Source: Bacteroidia bacterium (GTDB lineage: Bacteria > Bacteroidota > Bacteroidia > Bacteroidales > Azobacteroidaceae). From it: a stretch of DNA of 6,621 nt. Both the position numbers and the translations under genes were made by a program. This document shows positions 1 through 6,348 of this stretch, one piece after another. Each line of letters opens with the position of its first letter. The stretch's first letter is position 1. The stretch is from assembly GCA_025996815.1 (NCBI GenBank), contig BNTT01000163.1:1-6621 (forward strand), in the 5' to 3' direction. The notes beneath the pieces are model-generated. The model saw nothing but the letters and a program-made list of their open reading frames with translations, was not told the DNA's origin and did no database searches.

Positions 1-51
1 CGGCAAAGGAATCAAAAAGAGCAAAAAAATAAAATGTTTCATCATAATAAA

Positions 52-86
52 TAATTTTTAATTTTTAATTCGTAATTTTTAATAAA
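52..86. repeat. AT-rich heptanucleotide tandem repeat
   Basis: Five consecutive 7-base units lie in one phase: TAATTTT (52-58), TAATTTT (59-65), TAATTCG (66-72), TAATTTT (73-79) and TAATAAA (80-86). The last unit overlaps the stop codon of the fecR-like gene (79-81, minus strand). The unit length is the same as that of the repeats inside the polA linker, although the sequence differs. Low complexity alone could produce part of this pattern. The rest of 1-51 holds no gene, terminator or convincing promoter that I can see. Confidence 0.6.
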
Positions 87-984
87 TATAAAGTTTATCA
101 TCATCAATCTTGTATTTGAGATTGGGCACAAGGCACTGCAACACATTCATACAATCGACAACGCCCTTCTCCGCCGTAAATTTCATAGTCACGCGCTCGT
201 CCCTGTAGCGATTGGAATTGAGATACACTTTCAAGGCATATCGCCGCTCAATGATTTTCACAACTTCCTCAATAGATTGGCTTTGAATAATCAGGCTGCC
301 CTTTGTCCACGCCAGCACATTATCGACTTTCACCGTCTGCCTGTTCGCCAAGCCCGAAATTCGGTTGTAGCTCACCTGCTCATTGGGCGTGAGCACGACC
401 GATGCGTCGGGCTGATTTTTGAAGCGGACATTCACTTTCCCCGTTTCAAGCGTGGCAGACGAATTTTCGCTGTCGGTGTAAGCCGAAACATTAAAAACGG
501 TGCCCAACACCTCAATCTCCATATCCATTGTTTTCACCACAAACGGCGATTTTTCATTGCGCGCAACCGAAAAATAAGCCTCGCCATTCAAATAAATATC
601 GCGTGTTTTTCCGAAATGTTGCGGATAAATAAGCGTACTTCCCGAATTTAATTGCACTTTGGATGAATCGGGTAGCGTAATCGTTCTCATTTCGCCATTC
701 GGAACGATACATTCCACTAATTGCATATCAGCCATCTCCGGCGCACGATTCGACATATATAAATAGGTAGCTGCCACAGACATGAGCGGCAGCAAAAACA
801 TCGCCGCAATCCGCAACCATTGCGCGGGCAACAGCGGAACAATTCGCCGTTTGTGCGCACGAGCCGCGATGCGAGCCTGCAATTTCCGATAGGAAGCCTC
901 CGTGGATTGGTCAGCCTCAACCTCCAATTCATTCCAAATTCCCCAAAGAATTTCATCCACTATGTAACGCATTTTTGCTTTCAT
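79..984 (-). CDS. FecR-family anti-sigma factor, short N-terminal domain
   Basis: Inner-membrane anti-sigma regulator of 301 aa that in this family holds an ECF sigma factor until an outer-membrane TonB-dependent receptor signals through the periplasm. Visible parts, from the ATG at 984: a short cytoplasmic segment (1-55); one transmembrane helix (about 56-76, WLRIAAMFLLPLMSVAATYLY); the periplasmic FecR domain (about 94-188, with VPNGEMRTITLPDSSKVQLNSGS-type beta repeats and YLNGEAYFSV); and a C-terminal DUF4974-like domain (about 229-300, starting KGSLIIQSQSIEEVV). The frame stays open upstream to 1119, but those residues do not look like FecR. ATG 984 is chosen because FecR-like sequence begins just after it; ATG 972 is also possible. 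The usual 40-50 residue anti-sigma start (pattern like LL-x-kYL-x-G-x-x-s-xEE) is missing, so the gene may be truncated at its 5' end. No clear promoter is seen. The partner is probably the sigma factor at 1880-2404. Confidence 0.88.
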   Translation of the reverse strand: MKAKMRYIVDEILWGIWNELEVEADQSTEASYRKLQARIAARAHKRRIVPLLPAQWLRIAAMFLLPLMSVAATYLYMSNRAPEMADMQLVECIVPNGEMRTITLPDSSKVQLNSGSTLIYPQHFGKTRDIYLNGEAYFSVARNEKSPFVVKTMDMEIEVLGTVFNVSAYTDSENSSATLETGKVNVRFKNQPDASVVLTPNEQVSYNRISGLANRQTVKVDNVLAWTKGSLIIQSQSIEEVVKIIERRYALKVYLNSNRYRDERVTMKFTAEKGVVDCMNVLQCLVPNLKYKIDDDKLYIY

Positions 985-1031
985 ACATATAAGACAAATG
1001 AACTTGCGTTTGCACCTAAAAAGATGTGAAA

Positions 1032-1063
1032 TTTGCATGAATGAAATAATTATCATACCTTTG
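1032..1063 (+). promoter_or_regulatory. Bacteroidota-type promoter of the GNAT cassette
   Basis: A -33 box TTTG (1032-1035) and a -7 box TACCTTTG (1056-1063, consensus TAnnTTTG) are separated by 20 bases, the expected spacing for the primary sigma factor of Bacteroidota. Transcription should start near 1068-1070, about 22 bases before the ATG at 1092. It serves the two-gene + strand cassette. The region up to the ATG is A-rich with no Shine-Dalgarno, as is usual in this phylum. Confidence 0.8.
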
Positions 1064-1091
1064 TGGTCAGAAACAATAAAAACAAGATACA

Positions 1092-1280
1092 ATGGCACGA
1101 CGAATTGAATGTACCCCAATTATGGAAGGTGAGGATGCAAAAAGGTTTAGAAAAAATCTTTTAGACTCCTTAACGCACTCTTATTCACCCTCCGAGCTGG
1201 CGGCTAAAAAGGAAGAATTGAGAGTGATGCGAGAAAATTACAAACAACTGGTTGTGGCTTCTCATGGCGTATTTTACTAA
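1092..1280 (+). CDS. Small protein preceding GNAT acetyltransferase, putative antitoxin
   Basis: A 62-aa charged protein with no transmembrane segment or signal peptide. It starts MARRIECTPIMEGEDAKRF, and its second half (about 34-53) is a predicted amphipathic helix rich in K, E and R (AAKKEELRVMRENYKQL). From memory, short proteins with a similar core (TPxxxGxDAxRF, then a helix with NYxxL) recur next to GNAT genes in Bacteroidota, but I know of no established function for them. It does not resemble the ribbon-helix-helix DUF1778 antitoxins of TacT-type systems. It overlaps the GNAT gene by 17 nt (1264-1280), which suggests translational coupling and a fixed stoichiometry. The strong promoter at 1032-1063 supports its being real. 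An antitoxin or partner-protein role is inferred from size, order and overlap only. Confidence 0.7.
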   Translation: MARRIECTPIMEGEDAKRFRKNLLDSLTHSYSPSELAAKKEELRVMRENYKQLVVASHGVFY

Positions 1281-1866
1281 TCTAAGGAGGCTTGTAGCAT
1301 CAGGTGAAGTTCGGATAGTAAGGCTTTCTGAGTCATGCATTATTAAACCGTTTGATTGTGGTGTGTCCGATTTAAATGATTTTCTTTTTAATGATGCTAA
1401 AACTCATCTTAAATATCTCTCTCTAACAACGTTTTTGTTTGAAAACAATGATAAAACCATAGCCTATTATAGTCTTCAGAATGACCTTTTGCGTATGAAC
1501 CCGCACGTGGATAAAGATTTTGAACAAGAATTAGATGACATAATTTTTGATTATTCTTTTCTCCTTGGAATGAAAGAGATGTCCATGTTTCCGGCATCTA
1601 AAATTGGTCGTTTTGCGGTCGATAAAGAATTTCAACGGCGCGGCTATGGCACGGAAATTCTCAAAGCAATAGCCACAGGTTTTCTCGACAACAATAAAAC
1701 AGGATGCCAATTTATCACTATCGATGCCCTAAACAATGCTAATACATTAACTTTTTATGAGAAAAATGGGTTTTCCTTTGTTACATTAACTGACTACAAT
1801 AAACCATCGAGGCAAATGTATAAAAATTTGATTTATTTAAAACAAATATCAGACCAAGTGTCTTGA
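1264..1866 (+). CDS. GNAT-family N-acetyltransferase, possible toxin
   Basis: A 200-aa cytoplasmic acetyl-CoA-dependent acetyltransferase. The acetyl-CoA pyrophosphate loop is clear at about 115-130 (IGRFAVDKEFQRRGYGTEIL, with Q/R-x-x-G-x-G as QRRGYG at 124-129). The C-terminal motif FYEKNGF (about 164-170) carries the tyrosine (Y165) that acts as general acid in many GNAT enzymes. The N-terminal stretch IIKPFDCGVSDLNDFL resembles the start of GNAT proteins of the TacT/AtaT-like class, which acetylate aminoacyl-tRNA, but the substrate here cannot be read from sequence. ATG 1264 is preferred over a TTG at 1252; both overlap the upstream 62-aa gene. An AAGGAGG at 1284-1290 is not followed by an in-frame start, so it is not used to place the start. 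The gene is clearly more AT-rich than polA, consistent with acquisition by transfer. It ends 13 nt from the convergent sigma gene with no visible terminator between them. Confidence 0.88.
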   Translation: MAYFTNLRRLVASGEVRIVRLSESCIIKPFDCGVSDLNDFLFNDAKTHLKYLSLTTFLFENNDKTIAYYSLQNDLLRMNPHVDKDFEQELDDIIFDYSFLLGMKEMSMFPASKIGRFAVDKEFQRRGYGTEILKAIATGFLDNNKTGCQFITIDALNNANTLTFYEKNGFSFVTLTDYNKPSRQMYKNLIYLKQISDQVS

Positions 1867-1879
1867 TAAAAAATAGCCA

Positions 1880-2404
1880 TTACGCAATCACTTTCCTAAT
1901 CTCCTTCAAAGCAAGATTTAAGTGCACCTCCACTGTTTTCTTTGCAATACCCAATTTTTCTGCAATCTCTGCATTTTTGAGGTTTTCCATTCGGCTCATT
2001 TCAAAAATTCGGCGGCGTTGTTTTGGCATTTTTTCTACTGCGAGTAGGATGAGTTGTTCGAGGTCGCTGGCATCTATCTCTTCTTCCAGCGAGTATTCCG
2101 GCAAGTTGGTGCAGGACGAAGCGTATGTTTCTTCTATCTCTTTGTGGCTCAAATAGTTGAGTGCTTTGTTTTTTGCCATGCGAAACATATAGGCGTTCAA
2201 CGATTGTATTTCGGAGAGGTTTTTTCGGTTTATCCAGATATGCTCAAAAATGTCCTGCGACAATTCTTCGGCAATCGCCTCCGACTTCACAAAGCGGGTG
2301 ATGAAATATTTGACTTTGGGATAATACTTCATAAACAATTCGCGAAAGGCATCGTGATTGCCCAAAGCCAACTGCTCAACATCAATATGTTCTTCACACG
2401 GCAT
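1880..2404 (-). CDS. ECF RNA polymerase sigma-70 factor (Bacteroidota expansion family)
   Basis: A 174-aa alternative sigma factor that directs RNA polymerase to a specific set of promoters. Region 2 (about 18-86) includes LFMKYYPKVKYFITRFV and the -10-binding/core-binding stretch AEELSQDIFEHIW. Region 4 (about 116-172) starts LILLAVEKMPKQRRRIF and carries the helix-turn-helix NAEIAEKLGIAKKTVEVHL (about 144-162) that reads the -35 element. Region 3 is absent, as expected for ECF factors. Sequence and length fit the Bacteroides expansion family 1 (TIGR02985-like) that pairs with FecR anti-sigma factors. It begins 15 nt after the polA stop on the same strand. An AAAGGG (minus strand, 2419-2414) 9 nt before the ATG could serve as a ribosome-binding site. 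No own promoter is visible, so read-through from polA is plausible. Its likely anti-sigma partner lies at 79-984, beyond the oppositely oriented GNAT cassette. Confidence 0.92.
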   Translation of the reverse strand: MPCEEHIDVEQLALGNHDAFRELFMKYYPKVKYFITRFVKSEAIAEELSQDIFEHIWINRKNLSEIQSLNAYMFRMAKNKALNYLSHKEIEETYASSCTNLPEYSLEEEIDASDLEQLILLAVEKMPKQRRRIFEMSRMENLKNAEIAEKLGIAKKTVEVHLNLALKEIRKVIA

Positions 2405-2419
2405 TTTTTTTAACCCTTT

Positions 2420-5242
2420 TTAATGCGCCACCAGCCAATTATCCCCAACCCCACATTCGGCAATAAGCGGCACTTTCAATTCAACAGCGTGCTCCATTTC
2501 ATCAACCACAATCTTCTTGACGGTGTCCAATTCATTGGCTAATACATTGAAATTCAATTCGTCGTGCACCTGCATAATCATTTGCGAGCGGATGTTTTCT
2601 TCCTTGAAACGGCGGTGGATGCGCACCATCGCTACCTTAATGATGTCTGCTGCCGAGCCTTGGATGGGCGCGTTGATGGCGAAGCGTTCGGCATAGCCGC
2701 GCACCACTGCATTGGCAGAATTGATGTCGGGGAGGGTGCTTTTGCGGTGCAGGAGGGTTTCCACATAGCCGTTTTCGCGCGCCATTGCGATGCTTTTGTC
2801 CATATATTCCTTGACGCCGGGGAAAGTTGCGAAGTAGCCGTCAATCAATTCTTTAGCCTCCGTGCGCGGGATGTTTAGTTGGGTGCTTAGCCCGAATGCG
2901 GAGATGCCGTAGATGATGCCGAAATTCGCCGTCTTCGCTTTGCGGCGCATCTCCTTACTCACCTCATTGATAGGCACTTTGTAGATTTTCGCCGCCGTTG
3001 CCGCGTGAATGTCCTGACCATCGCGAAACGCCTCCAACATATTGGCATCCTCGCTCAGGTGTGCCATAATGCGTAATTCGATTTGCGAATAGTCGGCGGA
3101 GAGGAACACGCAGCCGTCGTCGGGGATAAATGCCCGCCGGATTTCGCGCCCCTCGGCATCGCGCACGGGGATATTTTGCATATTGGGGTTGTTGGAACTG
3201 AGCCGTCCCGTGGAGGTAGTCGCCTGATTGTAGGTGGTGTGGATTTTGCCGTCCTGCGGGCTAATCAACTGTGGCAGAGCGTCTACGTAGGTCGAAAGCA
3301 GTTTTTTGATTTTCCTAAATTCCAAGATTTTGCTCACTGCGGGGTGCTTGTCGGTGAGTTTTTCCAGCACCTCCTCGCCGGTGGAATATTGCCCGCCGCC
3401 CTTCGTCTTTTTGGTTTTTTCGACCAATTTCAGTTCGTCAAACAGCACTTCGCCCACCACTTTGGGCGAACTCACATTGAACGGATGCCCCACCAGACTG
3501 AAAATTTCTTCCTCAATATGCCGCAAATGCTCGGTCAGCAACACCGACGAATCTTTGAGTGCCAGCCCATCCACGCGCACGCCGGCAGCCTCCATATCCG
3601 CCAAAACAGGCATTAGAGGCATCTCAATATCATAAAACAGGCTGTCTAACTGCTCATTTGCAAGTTGCTTTTCGAGGCAATACTTCAATTTCAACGCCAC
3701 ATCCGCATCTTCGGCGGCATAATCGACCAGAGCCTCCACCGGCACCTGCCTCATATTCAGTTGGTTAGCACCCTTCTCGCCAATCAATTCCTCAATATGA
3801 ATGGTCTGATACTGCAAATAAGTTTCCGCCAAATAGTTGAGGTTGTGCCGAAATTCGGGATTGATAAGATAGTGCGCCAGCATCGTGTCAAACATCGGTC
3901 CGTCCATCCGAATGCCATATTTCCGCATCACATTGAGGTCATATTTCAAATTTTGCCCAATTTTCAAAATGCCCGGATTTTCCAAAACCCCTTTGAAGAA
4001 ACTCGCCGTCTTTTGAGCCTCCTCCCGCTTCGCCGAAGCAGGCACAAAATACGCCTCACCCGCTTGCAAGGCAAACGACATCCCCACCAATTCGGCGGTC
4101 AAAGGGTCAAGCCCGGTCGTTTCCGTATCAAACGCAAAAAATTTCTGCGCCTCAATTTTTGCGATTAAATCGGCAATTTTCGCCTCATCATCAACCAAAG
4201 AATAGGTGTGAGGTGAAAGGTGGAGGGTAGCAAGGTTGGAGTAGCGTTCTCCCCCTGTGGGGGAGTTAGAGGGGGCTGGTTCATCAAAAAGCGAGAGTTG
4301 GGCAGAGGGTGAAGGGTAGAGGGTGGAAGGTCCCTTTGACCCTATACCTTTTACCTTTGACCCGTTATCGCCAAACACGCGATTAGACAACTGCCGAAAC
4401 TCCAAGTCCTCAAACAATCGCCGCAGTTCCGGCTCGTTTATTTCTTTCCTTAGCAGTTCCTCGGGATTGAAATTGATGGGCACATCCGTCTTTATCGTTG
4501 CCAAAAACTTGGAAAAAACAATCATTTCCTTGTTTTTTTCAACATTGTCTTTCAGTGCGCCTTTCAGTTGGTTGGTGTTTTCCAACAGATTTTCGATGGT
4601 GCCGAATTGCGCGATGAGTTTTTTTGCCGTCACTTCGCCCACGCCCGGGCAGCCCGGAATGTTGTCGGACGAGTCGCCCATAAGCCCCAAATAGTCAATC
4701 ATTTGCAGCGGATTTGTTAAAGCATATTTTAGCAACACTTCCGGCACGCCCATGATGTCAAATTCATTGCCAATGTGTTTGGGCTTGTAAATGAAGATGT
4801 TAGGCTCCACCAATTGCGCATAATCCTTGTCGGGCGTCATCATGAATACTTGATACTTGGCTTGAAAATCAGCCGCCGCTTTCTTGGCGAGCGTCCCAAT
4901 CACATCGTCTGCCTCAAAGCCGGGAATTTCCAGAATGGGAATGTTGTAGGCACGAATAATGTCCTTGATGATGGGCACCGACTGCCTGATGACCTCCGGC
5001 GTTTCTTCGCGCTGCGCCTTGTAGGCGGCAAAAACCTCGTGGCGAAAGGTCGGTCCCGAAGGGTCAAACGCCACCCCGATATGCGTAGGCTTCTCCTTCG
5101 TGAGCACATCTTGCAGCGTGTTCACAAACCCCATCACCGCCGACGTGTTAAACCCCTTGGAATTGACACGCGGCATCTTAATCAGCGCATAATAAGCCCG
5201 ATAAATCAGCGCATAAGCATCCAGCAAAAATAATTTGTTCAT
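2420..5242 (-). CDS. polA: DNA polymerase I (5' nuclease, 3'-5' exonuclease, polymerase)
   Basis: A 940-aa family A polymerase for Okazaki-fragment maturation and repair synthesis. The 5' nuclease (about 1-290) has acidic metal ligands in FLLDAY (D8), AFDPSG (D60), EADDVIG (E110, D112, D113), TPDKDY (D138, D140) and MGDSSDNIPG (D190, D193). The proofreading exonuclease (about 350-530) keeps all five catalytic residues: D372 and E374 (FDTETTG), D435 (GQNLKYD), Y508 and D512 (YAAED). The polymerase has motif A ADYSQIELR (D717), motif B with R766, K770, F774 and Y778, and motif C QVHDE (D894, E895). The linker (about 293-350) is unusual: it is encoded by heptanucleotide repeats and a hairpin, and contains the clamp-binding pentapeptide QLSLF (315-319). 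ATG 5242 gives the normal family start MNKLFLLDAYALIYRA. The gene lies 68 nt after the radical SAM gene and 15 nt before the sigma gene, all on the minus strand. Confidence 0.98.
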   Translation of the reverse strand: MNKLFLLDAYALIYRAYYALIKMPRVNSKGFNTSAVMGFVNTLQDVLTKEKPTHIGVAFDPSGPTFRHEVFAAYKAQREETPEVIRQSVPIIKDIIRAYNIPILEIPGFEADDVIGTLAKKAAADFQAKYQVFMMTPDKDYAQLVEPNIFIYKPKHIGNEFDIMGVPEVLLKYALTNPLQMIDYLGLMGDSSDNIPGCPGVGEVTAKKLIAQFGTIENLLENTNQLKGALKDNVEKNKEMIVFSKFLATIKTDVPINFNPEELLRKEINEPELRRLFEDLEFRQLSNRVFGDNGSKVKGIGSKGPSTLYPSPSAQLSLFDEPAPSNSPTGGERYSNLATLHLSPHTYSLVDDEAKIADLIAKIEAQKFFAFDTETTGLDPLTAELVGMSFALQAGEAYFVPASAKREEAQKTASFFKGVLENPGILKIGQNLKYDLNVMRKYGIRMDGPMFDTMLAHYLINPEFRHNLNYLAETYLQYQTIHIEELIGEKGANQLNMRQVPVEALVDYAAEDADVALKLKYCLEKQLANEQLDSLFYDIEMPLMPVLADMEAAGVRVDGLALKDSSVLLTEHLRHIEEEIFSLVGHPFNVSSPKVVGEVLFDELKLVEKTKKTKGGGQYSTGEEVLEKLTDKHPAVSKILEFRKIKKLLSTYVDALPQLISPQDGKIHTTYNQATTSTGRLSSNNPNMQNIPVRDAEGREIRRAFIPDDGCVFLSADYSQIELRIMAHLSEDANMLEAFRDGQDIHAATAAKIYKVPINEVSKEMRRKAKTANFGIIYGISAFGLSTQLNIPRTEAKELIDGYFATFPGVKEYMDKSIAMARENGYVETLLHRKSTLPDINSANAVVRGYAERFAINAPIQGSAADIIKVAMVRIHRRFKEENIRSQMIMQVHDELNFNVLANELDTVKKIVVDEMEHAVELKVPLIAECGVGDNWLVAH
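4204..4362. repeat. Heptanucleotide repeat arrays inside the polA linker
   Basis: Read on the plus strand, 4204-4231 is four 7-base units (AGGTGTG, AGGTGAA, AGGTGGA, GGGTAGC). From 4300 to 4362 nine units run in unbroken phase: GGGCAGA, GGGTGAA, GGGTAGA, GGGTGGA, AGGTCCC, then the opposite orientation TTTGACC, CTATACC, TTTTACC, TTTGACC. The switch point GGTC-CCTTT-GACC (4329-4341) is a small inverted repeat. Between the two arrays lie the hairpin at 4249-4265 and the codons for QLSLF. Three units make 21 bases, so arrays can grow by seven codons without breaking the frame. The encoded linker is rich in S, P, G and T, fitting a flexible spacer between the nuclease and exonuclease domains. Confidence 0.8.
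4249..4265. repeat. Perfect hairpin in the polA linker
   Basis: CTCCCCC (4249-4255), loop TGT (4256-4258), GGGGGAG (4259-4265): a perfect 7-bp stem, six of the seven pairs G-C, with a 3-base loop. A further G5 run follows at 4271-4275. On the coding (minus) strand it translates in frame as part of SNSPTGGE. Similar GC-rich palindromic sequence occurs as dispersed repeats between genes in Bacteroidota (from memory), so this may be a repeat copy that landed in a coding region. Confidence 0.75.
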
Positions 5243-5264
5243 AACGATAGTCTGAATTTTTGCG

Positions 5265-5272
5265 TAAAGGTA
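5265..5272 (-). promoter_or_regulatory. Possible -7 box upstream of polA
   Basis: On the minus strand TACCTTTA (5272 down to 5265) matches TAnnTTTG at all but the last position and lies about 22 bases before the polA ATG. The nearest -33-like element is only TTTA (5299-5296) at 23-base spacing, so the match is weak. polA may instead be transcribed from upstream together with the radical SAM gene. No convincing terminator is seen in the 68-nt gap 5243-5310. Confidence 0.3.
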
Positions 5273-5310
5273 GTAAAAAATTATCTATCTGCTACTAAAG
5301 CACTAAGGCA

Positions 5311-6228
5311 TTACGTCCATTCGGAAATCTCTTTTTTAGAAATACCCCATTCCATACTTTCCTGATTTCCGGGATTGCAATATCTGCAAAAAGGCAGCGG
5401 TTTATACAAAAAATCAAATATCTCCTGTTGATTTTTGACTTTGTAAATGTCAATATAATCTTGCTCCGTTGTTTCAAGATTTTGCTCAAAATATTTATTG
5501 AAAAAACTTATGTATGCCACTGTAGGACAAGCATATATCTTTCCTTCACGCAGGCAGGTACAAGTATTAGCGAGAGTGCATTTATTCCATTTTTTTTTAT
5601 AATTATATTGACCGTGTATATCCAACACAAAAATTTTTCCCCACTCTGTGTTTCTATCACCCCAATATGTCAAAACAACACCAAATGTTGTCACTTTTTG
5701 GGCTATGGTTTCTCTGTCTATTTTAACAGGATAGTTACTAATGCCCACTTCTATCCCATTTTTTTGGCAACTTTGCCAAAATGTATCGGGCTGTTTTGAC
5801 AACAGTATACCATTGCTAAGTATCACTATTTTTATGTTCGGAAAATACGTTCTGGCAATATCAAAAAAAACAGTCACTTGCGGATGCAGCAATGGTTCAC
5901 CACCCATCAGCCAAAAGGTTCCAATGTTGCCATTAGTTAGTTCGGCAAGCCTTATACAATCGCGCCTGAAACTTTCAATATCAAGAAAGTTTTCGTCAGC
6001 AACAGGACAAAAATGATTACACGCCTTACAATTCAAATTGCAATGGTCGGTAATGTGTACCGAGATGTGCCCCAAAACCGTTTGCTTGTGTTTGTTGGGT
6101 CTACCTAATTTTTGCCGTAACAAATACCAAGACTTTTGGATAAAATCACTTTTCCGAACCCCATCAGGCACAAATTTTCTGATAAAACGGAAAAAACGCA
6201 ACGTAAAAGCATACACATTCATATTCAT
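5311..6228 (-). CDS. Radical SAM protein of the surface-polysaccharide-associated type
   Basis: A 305-aa protein with the radical SAM [4Fe-4S] motif C63-x3-C67-x2-C70 (HITDHCNLNCKACNHFCP, with an extra C74) followed by LMGGEPLLHP (about 108-116), the GGEP motif that binds S-adenosylmethionine. The barrel continues with VILSNGILLSKQPDTFW and GISNYPVKID. A C-terminal cysteine set (C217, C223, C225, C234 and the pair C281/C284 in FCRYC) could bind auxiliary iron-sulfur clusters, SPASM-like. The overall plan (ITDHCNLNC, FLDIESF, FW-x2-C, LDIHGQYNY, PFCRYC near the end) matches radical SAM proteins often found among glycosyltransferase genes in capsule or LPS loci, whose reaction is unknown to me. 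ATG 6228 is chosen (ATG 6222 is an alternative). The gene is far more AT-rich than polA downstream, suggesting separate origin. Its promoter is at 6505-6474, giving a leader of about 240 nt. Confidence 0.9.
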   Translation of the reverse strand: MNMNVYAFTLRFFRFIRKFVPDGVRKSDFIQKSWYLLRQKLGRPNKHKQTVLGHISVHITDHCNLNCKACNHFCPVADENFLDIESFRRDCIRLAELTNGNIGTFWLMGGEPLLHPQVTVFFDIARTYFPNIKIVILSNGILLSKQPDTFWQSCQKNGIEVGISNYPVKIDRETIAQKVTTFGVVLTYWGDRNTEWGKIFVLDIHGQYNYKKKWNKCTLANTCTCLREGKIYACPTVAYISFFNKYFEQNLETTEQDYIDIYKVKNQQEIFDFLYKPLPFCRYCNPGNQESMEWGISKKEISEWT

Positions 6229-6271
6229 AATTTTTATTGTTTATTGTTTCTAATTTCATCATACACACAGC

Positions 6272-6296
6272 AAAAGCCGCCTTTTTTGAAGGCAGC
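6272..6296 (-). terminator. Terminator-like or attenuator hairpin in the leader
   Basis: Read on the minus strand: GCTGCCTT (6296-6289), loop CAAAA (6288-6284), AAGGCGGC (6283-6276), then TTTT (6275-6272). The stem is 8 bp including one G-T wobble. The U tract is only four long, so it is a weak intrinsic terminator. It lies inside the probable leader of the radical SAM gene, so it would act as an attenuator, unless it ends a transcript entering from the right. Confidence 0.4.
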
Positions 6297-6331
6297 CTCC
6301 GCTTGTTTTTGTAAATAAAAATGATTATTTT

Positions 6332-6347
6332 TTACGCCTGCGCGTAA
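6332..6347. repeat. Short hairpin next to the GT tract
   Basis: TTACGC (6332-6337), loop CTGC (6338-6341), GCGTAA (6342-6347): a perfect 6-bp inverted repeat ending one base before the (GT)12 tract. It may be part of leader RNA structure; no protein-binding role can be read from it. Confidence 0.5.
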
Positions 6348-6348
6348 T

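Noticed and set aside
4..25. Minus-strand promoter for a gene to the left
   Set aside because: The -7-like TTCCTTTG has one mismatch and the nearest TTTG is only 10 bases away, not about 20.
985..1119. Upstream extension of FecR to 1119
   Set aside because: The extra 45 residues do not resemble the FecR N-terminus and would overlap the promoter and start of the divergent cassette.
1252..1263. TTG start for the GNAT gene
   Set aside because: The in-frame ATG at 1264 is a more usual start, and the GNAT homology begins well after it.
1284..1290. AAGGAGG as a ribosome-binding site
   Set aside because: The start-like triplets after it (TTG 1292, GTG 1304) are in another frame than the GNAT gene; in frame it simply encodes Leu-Arg-Arg.
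1867..1879. Bidirectional terminator between GNAT and sigma genes
   Set aside because: Thirteen bases with no inverted repeat.
3083..4168. Long plus-strand frames opposite polA
   Set aside because: They are antisense shadows of a well-supported gene, with no domain, promoter or ribosome-binding site of their own.
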